A stretch of DNA of 9,962 bases from Solirubrobacterales bacterium. Lineage in GTDB: Bacteria; Actinomycetota; Thermoleophilia; Solirubrobacterales; Solirubrobacteraceae. A model generated the notes under the pieces. The model ran no database searches. It was given only the letters and a program-made list of their open reading frames with translations, and had not been told where the DNA came from. The stretch covers positions 1 to 9,962 of the forward strand of contig JACDAP010000459.1 in NCBI GenBank assembly GCA_013695395.1, in the 5' to 3' direction. Both the position numbers and the translations under genes were made by a program. Positions 5,448 through 9,962 of this stretch are shown in pieces (position 1 is the stretch's first letter; each line of letters opens with the position of its first letter).

Positions 5448-6583
5448 TCCCGATGACCGCCTCGGTGGCTCCCGTCGCGGGTCCCGTCGCCGACCTGCTG
5501 GCCGACGCCCGCCGCCTTCTCGGACCCGACGCCCCGCCGGTGCCGCGCGAGATGGTCGAGGCGGACCTGCGCTCGCTGCTTCCTCTTGTGACCGACGCCG
5601 TCCTCAAGCGCCTCGAGGCCGGCGTCGACGCCCAGGAGGAGCGCGTGCTGCTCAGTCTCGGCGTCCGGACCCAGGATGTGCTCGACGACCTGCACCGGCG
5701 CGCGAGCGCCCACCGCGTGGGGCTCCGCGGCAAGGTGCACGCCGGGCTCACCCGCCTGCGCCGGATCACCGCCTCGGCCGACCTGCTCGACAAGGTCTGC
5801 GAAGAGGCGGTCCACAGCTGCGGCGTGCGCCGCGTCGTCCTCTCTCGGGTCGAGGGGTCGACGTGGTATCCGTGGATGGCGCGCTTCGGCGACGACCGGG
5901 AGGCAGAAACGGAGTTCGTCCGACACATCCGCGGCATCACGATCGACCTCGCCGACGCGCCGATCGAGGCCGCGGTCATCCGCGACGGGCGGCCGCGGAT
6001 CGTGGCCGACGCCACCGGCCCCAGTGGCTACGGGCCGATGCTCAAGGAGTCACAGGGCACCTCGTACGTCGTAGCCCCGATCACGCCCGCGGGCCGCGTC
6101 GTCGGGTTCCTGCACGCCGATCATCACCCCGATGCGACCGCCGTCGACCTCGTCGACCGGGACGTGCTGTGGGCCTTCGCCGAGGGCTTCGGCCGGATCT
6201 ACGAACGGGTCGAGCTGCACGAGCGCCTGGCCGCCCAGCGCCACCGCGTGCGCGAGACGTTCGCGCTCGTCGAGTCGATCACCGCCGCGATCGACGACGG
6301 CGACATCGAGCTCGCTCAGGATGCCGTCGACCGCAGCCGTCGCGCGGAGCCCGAGCTGCGAGGGGGCCCCGCGCCCGCCGCGATCGACGAGCTGCTGACC
6401 GACCGAGAGCGCGAGGTCCTCTCCTTCATGGTCCGCGGACTCGGCAACGCTGCGATCGCCGAGCGGCTCGTGATCAAGGAGGGGACCGTGAAGTCCCACG
6501 TCAAGCACATCCTGCGCAAGCTCGGCGCCGCCAACCGGGCCGAGGTCATTGCGCTCTCCATGGGCGTGACCTCCAATCGCTGA
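5444..6583 (+). CDS. GAF-domain LuxR-family transcriptional regulator, second of a tandem pair
   Basis: This 379-residue regulator is a paralogue of the gene before it. An N-terminal helical region (about 1-95) precedes a GAF-type domain (about 100-257) and a LuxR-type helix-turn-helix (about 317-374; LLTDREREV, EGTVKSHVKHILRKL). The end of the GAF domain is clearly shared between the two proteins: TSYVVAPITPAGRVVGFLHAD and DRDVLWAFAEGFG here, TSYVAAPILPTQRVIGFFHAD and DRDVLWTFAEHFG in the first. The N-terminal parts and the ligand-facing middle differ, which suggests different signals. Its ATG overlaps the preceding stop (ATGA), with a GAGG ten bases upstream, so the two proteins are probably made together and may act as a heterodimer. 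No phosphoacceptor domain is present. Confidence 0.85.
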   Translation: MIPMTASVAPVAGPVADLLADARRLLGPDAPPVPREMVEADLRSLLPLVTDAVLKRLEAGVDAQEERVLLSLGVRTQDVLDDLHRRASAHRVGLRGKVHAGLTRLRRITASADLLDKVCEEAVHSCGVRRVVLSRVEGSTWYPWMARFGDDREAETEFVRHIRGITIDLADAPIEAAVIRDGRPRIVADATGPSGYGPMLKESQGTSYVVAPITPAGRVVGFLHADHHPDATAVDLVDRDVLWAFAEGFGRIYERVELHERLAAQRHRVRETFALVESITAAIDDGDIELAQDAVDRSRRAEPELRGGPAPAAIDELLTDREREVLSFMVRGLGNAAIAERLVIKEGTVKSHVKHILRKLGAANRAEVIALSMGVTSNR

Positions 6584-6594
6584 CGAGCGTCCCG

Positions 6595-6801
6595 CTAGCC
6601 CATCAGGTTGTCGTCGAGCTCGCCCTGGGTGGACTCGGGCCCGATGCCCGTGAGCTCCTGCTCGGACTTCGCGGGAGGCTGGTGCTGGAAGCGCGGGTAG
6701 ACCTTGGCGGCGAGGACGAGGAACAGGATGAACGCCGTCAGGGCGGCGAAGAACAGCAGCAGGAGGGACACGCGAGGACGACCTTTCAGCGGTTCTCTCA
6801 T
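6595..6801 (-). CDS. Small single-pass membrane protein, unknown function
   Basis: This 68-residue protein is not recognised. A basic N-terminus (MREPLKGRPR) leads into one strongly hydrophobic segment at about 11-34, then a polar, acidic tail (about 35-68). That predicts a single membrane anchor. I chose the ATG at 6801. An in-frame ATG at 6873 would add 24 residues that look unlike a natural N-terminus, and neither start has a clear ribosome binding site. It converges on the second LuxR gene with 11 bases between stops. Its 5' region is shared with the hydrolase gene on the other strand. Confidence 0.5.
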   Translation of the reverse strand: MREPLKGRPRVSLLLLFFAALTAFILFLVLAAKVYPRFQHQPPAKSEQELTGIGPESTQGELDDNLMG

Positions 6802-6863
6802 GCATGCCCGCCCGAGAATCGATCCGAACGCGGGACCCCCCTTCCGACAGGCTGAAGTCTCCC

Positions 6864-6893
6864 GGCGGGCCACTGTCTCGACGACGGCCCGCC
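6864..6893. promoter_or_regulatory. Inverted repeat upstream of the hydrolase gene
   Basis: GGCGGGCC (6864-6871) and GGCCCGCC (6886-6893) are perfect 8-bp arms with a 14-base spacer, 22 bp between arm centres. The element ends 19 bases before the hydrolase ATG and lies in the 111-bp gap between two divergent genes. It could be an operator read on one face of the helix, or a leader hairpin. Arms made only of G and C make chance more likely. Confidence 0.35.
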
Positions 6894-6912
6894 TGTGACG
6901 CTAGGTCGCGCC

Positions 6913-7721
6913 ATGCCCTCGACCACCACCGAACTCACCGGTGCCTCAGGGCGCCTCCACCTCCACCGCTGGAGCGCCGGGAAGCCGACCTTCGCCATCG
7001 TCGTCGCGCACGGCTACGGCGAGCACGCCGGCCGCTACGACTACCTCGCCAGGGCGCTCGTCAAGGCCGGCGCCGCGGTCCTCGCGCCCGACCACGCCGG
7101 CCACGGCCACTCGGACGGGGAGCGCGCCTACGCGGAGAGCATGGAGCCGCTCGCCGACGACCTCTCGGCGGCGGCCGACCTCCTCCGCGGCGAGCATCCC
7201 GACCTGCCGCTCGTGCTGCTCGGGCACTCGATGGGCGGCATCGTCGCGACCCGGCTGGCCCAGCGCGATCCGTCCGCCTTCGCGGCGCTCGTGCTCTCCG
7301 GCCCGGCGATCGGGGGCAACCCGGACATCGAGGGCATGCTCGCGATGGACCCGCTGCCCGAGGTCCCGATCGATCCCGCGATCCTCTCGCGGGATACGAG
7401 CGTCGGCGAGGCGTACATGAACGACCCGCTCGTCTACCACGGCCCTTTCCTGCGGCCGACCCTCGAGGCGATGTTCGGCGCCGTCGCCGACATCAAGGCC
7501 GGGCCGCCCTTCGGCGCTCTGCCGACGATCTGGGTCCACGGGGAGCTCGATCGGCTCGCGCCGGTGGCTGCGACGCGGCCGGTCATCGAGCACCTCCGCG
7601 GCGACACGCTCGAGGAGCACATCTACGAGGGCGCCCAGCACGAGGTCTTCAACGAGACCAACCGCAAGGAGGTCGTCGGAGACGCCTCGAGTTCCTGCAC
7701 CGCACGATCGGCCTGGACTGA
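6913..7721 (+). CDS. Alpha/beta hydrolase, monoacylglycerol-lipase-like, frameshifted near the 3' end
   Basis: This is a serine hydrolase of the alpha/beta fold that likely cleaves monoacylglycerols or other carboxylic esters. The oxyanion region is AHGYGEHAGRY (32-42), with GHGHSDG at 63-69. The predicted triad is S106 (GHSMGG), D213 (HGELDRL) and H243 (GAQHEVFNE). The reading frame breaks at about 7685-7688. After ...NRKEVVGDA the frame runs on as unlikely sequence to 8028, antisense to the P450 remnant. Adding one C there restores the usual ending LEFLHRTIGLD and a stop at 7719-7721, for a 269-residue protein of normal size. All catalytic residues lie before the break, so this is either a very recent mutation or a base-call error. 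ATG 6913 is preferred; GTG 6895 is an alternative start. Confidence 0.8.
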
Positions 7722-7764
7722 GGCCGGACCGCGCTCAGCCGGTGAGGTCGCGCCCGATGACGAG

Positions 7765-8361
7765 CTAGCCCTTCGTCGGGGTCCAGGTGGCGGGCAGGTG
7801 GTGCACGCCGCGGATGAAGTTGTTGACCTGGTAGGACGGCGTGCCGGTGCGGAGGTCGGGCATGCGCGTGTAGACCTCGGTGAGCGCGTACTTGATCATC
7901 ATGCGCCTGGGCGCGGAGCCCAGGCAGAAGTGCGGCCCGCCGCCGCCGAAGGCCATGTGCTTGGAGTTCGACCGGGTGATGTCGAACGTCTGCGGCTCGG
8001 GGAAGACGTCCTCGTCGTAGGAGCCTGAGCAGTACCAGATGACGACCTTCTCCCCCTCCTTGACCGGGACGCCGCGCAGCTCGGTGTCCTGCGTCGCGTG
8101 GCGGCGAAATTGCTGCACGGACGAGGCGTAGCGGAGCACCTCCTCCACGGCGTCGTCGAGGCGGCCCGAAAGGTCTTCGAGCAGGTACTCGCGCTGGTCC
8201 TCGTGGACGGTGAACAGGTGCAGCGCGTGGGCGATCGAGTGGCGCGTGGTGTCGTTGCCGGCTGCGGCCAGCAGGGAGAAGAACGCGCCGATCTCCCAGT
8301 CCTCCAGGGACCGGCCGTCGACCTCGGCCTGCACGCACCAGGTGAGCAAGTCCTCGCCGGG
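7765..8361 (-). pseudogene. Cytochrome P450, C-terminal half only
   Basis: About 198 codons of a P450 remain, from just before the I-helix to the normal stop. Present are the oxygen-binding I-helix motif AAGNDTTR, the K-helix ExxR (EEVLR), and the haem loop FGGGGPHFCLG with its Cys ligand. The C-terminus ends in the usual LPATWTP style. The overall look is of the CYP124/CYP125/CYP142 group, a family-level guess only. A whole P450 has about 400-450 residues. The first half, with the substrate-recognition and membrane/FG-loop parts, is missing: upstream of codon SPGED the frame stays open but is only the antisense of a neighbouring gene. It has no start codon or promoter of its own and cannot make a working enzyme. 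It converges on the hydrolase gene. Confidence 0.85.
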
Positions 8362-8375
8362 TGACTCAGGCGGGG

Positions 8376-8480
8376 ATGGAGCGGATCCAGACCGGCCGGA
8401 TCCAGACCACGACCGGGCTGCAGGACGCCGAGGCCTACGAGGAACTCGCCGCCCTCGTGCTCGGCGGCATCCAGCGCTGA
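8376..8480 (+). pseudogene. 3' remnant of an unidentified gene (34 codons)
   Basis: A plus-strand frame reads MERIQTGRIQTT, then TGLQDAEAYEEL and AALVLGGIQR, followed by a stop at 8478-8480. It has the codon bias of a real gene and an amphipathic helical ending that could be the C-terminus of a TetR-type regulator, although this identification is weak. It has no upstream coding part, because the P450 remnant begins within 15 bases on the other strand. It could alternatively be spurious, since high-GC DNA often has open frames. Confidence 0.35.
8382..8408. repeat. Tandem 12-bp direct repeat, 15-bp period
   Basis: CGGATCCAGACC occurs at 8382-8393 and again at 8397-8408. The period is a multiple of three, so it encodes RIQTG then RIQTT in the remnant frame. 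It lies about 20 bases from the P450 breakpoint and may mark slippage or repair at that junction. Confidence 0.6.
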
Positions 8481-8483
8481 GCC

Positions 8484-9512
8484 TCAGAACCCCAGCGGCT
8501 CGTAGCGCCAGCGGTCGATCGCCGCGCCGATCGCCTCGGCGTGCTGCTCGAGCTCCTTTTTGGCCGTGGCGTCCAGGGCCCCCCGGCGTGCCCGCGAGGC
8601 CATCAGCGCGAGCGGGTCGCGGAGCTCGGTGATCGCGTCGACCTGCATCCGCACGCGGCCGCCGAGCACCCGGCCCGCGAGCTCGGCGAGCATCAGGTCG
8701 AGCCCGGCCTGTAGACCCACCGCCGCGGCCCGCAGGCGCCCGGCGTCGAGGTCGAGCAGCACGCGCAGGACGAGCTCTTCGGCCTCGAGCGTGTCGGTGG
8801 TGCCCGCCAGGACCGCCGCCGTGCCCTGGCTCGGCGCGAGCCGCAGCTGGCGGGAGACCTTCGGGACGGGCGGGGCGTCGACGCCGACCGCCTTCGTCCA
8901 CTTTCCGGCGAAGACCTCCTCGGAGAACCCGTGGCCGATCCGCACCACGCGCGCGTCGGCGCGCGTGACCTCGGAGACGTAGGGATCCGCGGCACAGACC
9001 CGATAGGCGCTGATCGCGCGGTTGAGGTCGGTGATCGCGTCGTTGACCCACTGCTCCTTCTCGCGCCCGGAGAGCGCCATGATGACCCGGTCGGCCGTCC
9101 GCGGGTCCGGGCTCAGCTCGCGCCCTCGGATCAGGGTGGCGACGGTGAGCGAGACCTCGTCGGGAACGTCGTCGAAGCGCTCTTCCTTGCGACGTCCGAG
9201 CTTTCCCTTCTTTGAAGCCTGCGCGCCACGCACCTGGAGCACGAGCACGTCAGCCGAACCGAGCAGCCGATCGGAATCGCTGCTGACGAAGCCATCGGCG
9301 ACCGGGTCGGCCGTCGGCGGGGCGGCTACCACCGTTCCGCTCCCCATGCCCTCGGCGGTGTCCGCGACGGCAGGCTGAGCAGGGCGCCGCCCGCGCTCCT
9401 CGACCGCGGGCGGCTCCTCATGCGGCTCGATGAGGTACCTGCCCGCGGCCGGCCCCAGCGAGTGGGTGAACTCGAGCTGCACGAACGGGAACCAACGGCG
9501 GGTGGTGGACAT
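8484..9512 (-). CDS. Conserved-looking protein of unknown function, 342 residues
   Basis: I do not recognise this protein. It opens with RRWFPFVQLEFTHSLGPAAGRYLIE (5-29), the most distinctive part. A Pro/Ala/Glu-rich, probably disordered stretch follows (30-80), then a short strand-like VLVLQVRG (89-96) and a basic patch SKKGKLGRRKEER (100-112). The remainder is mostly helical, with Leu/Ala-rich helices at about 240-285 and a coiled-coil-like end (310-335). There is no signal peptide or membrane segment, so it is probably cytoplasmic. AGGAGA at 9517-9522, four bases before the ATG, supports the start at 9512 over an in-frame upstream ATG at 9548. It follows the membrane-protein gene by 13 bases, so the two are likely co-transcribed and may work together, for example as a soluble partner of that membrane protein. 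Confidence 0.7.
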   Translation of the reverse strand: MSTTRRWFPFVQLEFTHSLGPAAGRYLIEPHEEPPAVEERGRRPAQPAVADTAEGMGSGTVVAAPPTADPVADGFVSSDSDRLLGSADVLVLQVRGAQASKKGKLGRRKEERFDDVPDEVSLTVATLIRGRELSPDPRTADRVIMALSGREKEQWVNDAITDLNRAISAYRVCAADPYVSEVTRADARVVRIGHGFSEEVFAGKWTKAVGVDAPPVPKVSRQLRLAPSQGTAAVLAGTTDTLEAEELVLRVLLDLDAGRLRAAAVGLQAGLDLMLAELAGRVLGGRVRMQVDAITELRDPLALMASRARRGALDATAKKELEQHAEAIGAAIDRWRYEPLGF

Positions 9513-9516
9513 CACG

Positions 9517-9522
9517 TCTCCT
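9517..9522 (-). promoter_or_regulatory. Ribosome binding site of the 342-residue protein
   Basis: AGGAGA, read on the minus strand, lies four bases before the ATG at 9512 and just after the stop of the upstream membrane-protein gene. It is the strongest Shine-Dalgarno sequence in the window and fixes the start. Confidence 0.65.
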
Positions 9523-9525
9523 GAC

Positions 9526-9897
9526 TCACGCGCGGAACCCCCGCGCACCGGTGTAGGTGTTGCGAAGCATGGTCGCCAGCACGCCGAACAACGCCGCGTA
9601 GAACGCGACGGCGAGGGGGTGGCGGGCGGCGTCGGTGCCGCCGACCAGCGAGATAAGACCGGTCAGCGCGAGCACGGCGAGCCCGGCGAGAAAGAACGGG
9701 TGCGGCTTGAAGGCGCCGAAGTGCTCCCTCGCGGTCAGCTCGAGGGCACCGACGCCGACCATCGCCGCGCCGACCGTCAGCAGGTCGGTCCCCTGTCCCT
9801 GGCCCTTCCCGAGACCGACGAAGATGAGGACGGTGCCGAGCAGCATCACGAGCTCGGAAACGGGCAGCTTCCCCCACAGCAGCGATTCGGGCCGCAC
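9526..9897 (-). CDS. Four-helix integral membrane protein, unknown function
   Basis: The visible 123 residues contain four hydrophobic segments (about 13-30, 38-56, 67-87 and 94-111) with short loops, and end in a basic tail. No catalytic or transport motif is recognised. The GTG at 9897 is only a provisional start: the frame stays open to the window edge (LSGITRAGRG and further Arg/Ser-rich codons), and no clear ribosome binding site precedes the GTG. The true N-terminus may therefore lie beyond 9962. It is the first visible gene of a two-gene unit with the 342-residue protein downstream. Confidence 0.6.
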   Translation of the reverse strand: MRPESLLWGKLPVSELVMLLGTVLIFVGLGKGQGQGTDLLTVGAAMVGVGALELTAREHFGAFKPHPFFLAGLAVLALTGLISLVGGTDAARHPLAVAFYAALFGVLATMLRNTYTGARGFRA

Positions 9898-9962
9898 GGG
9901 CCGCTCGGCGCTCCGCCGCGCGCTCCCGCGTCCGGCGCGGGTGATGCCGCTCAGGGCAGCGG

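Noticed and set aside
6583..6595. Intrinsic terminator between the convergent stops
   Set aside because: Only a four-base stem can be formed and there is no T-run.
6913..8028. Hydrolase read as one uninterrupted, longer protein
   Set aside because: After about 7688 the frame no longer resembles the family and runs antisense to the P450 remnant. The family ending is found in the next frame.
7765..9051. A full-length 428-codon P450 in the long minus-strand frame
   Set aside because: Only the last 198 codons resemble a P450. The rest is a shifted reading of the minus-strand gene at 8484-9512, which has its own start and ribosome binding site.

Overview
This window is high-GC DNA (roughly 70%) with short intergenic gaps, ATGA-type start/stop overlaps and GTG starts preceded by TANNNT boxes. 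That points to an actinobacterium. A deep-branching soil lineage such as the Thermoleophilia is possible, but this cannot be settled from the sequence. There are no rRNA, tRNA, CRISPR or insertion-sequence features.

Positions 1-3823 carry a complete soluble diiron monooxygenase of the propane monooxygenase (PrmABCD/MimABCD) type. The NADH reductase is on the minus strand and runs off the left edge (1-611). After a 115-bp divergent promoter region come the hydroxylase large subunit (727-2445), small subunit (2445-3503) and coupling protein (3500-3823), joined by overlapping stop/start codons. Described prm/mim operons place the reductase between the two hydroxylase subunits; here it has been moved out and is divergently transcribed. 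The expected role is O2- and NADH-dependent hydroxylation of a small hydrocarbon, ketone or phenol. The true substrate cannot be read from the sequence.

Positions 3831-6801 carry two small membrane-protein genes on the minus strand. They flank a translationally coupled pair of related GAF-LuxR regulators on the plus strand (4398-5447 and 5444-6583). The 315-bp region before the pair holds a putative leaderless promoter, a two-turn direct repeat and a palindrome over the start codon. The pair is a plausible controller of the monooxygenase, but this is inferred only from position.

Positions 6864-8480 show decay. A monoacylglycerol-lipase-like hydrolase has a one-base frameshift near its C-terminus. 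A cytochrome P450 survives only as its C-terminal half. It abuts, on the other strand, the last 34 codons of an unidentified gene, which looks like a deletion scar between formerly divergent genes.

Positions 8484-9897 hold two minus-strand genes in an apparent operon: a four-helix membrane protein followed by a 342-residue protein of unknown function.
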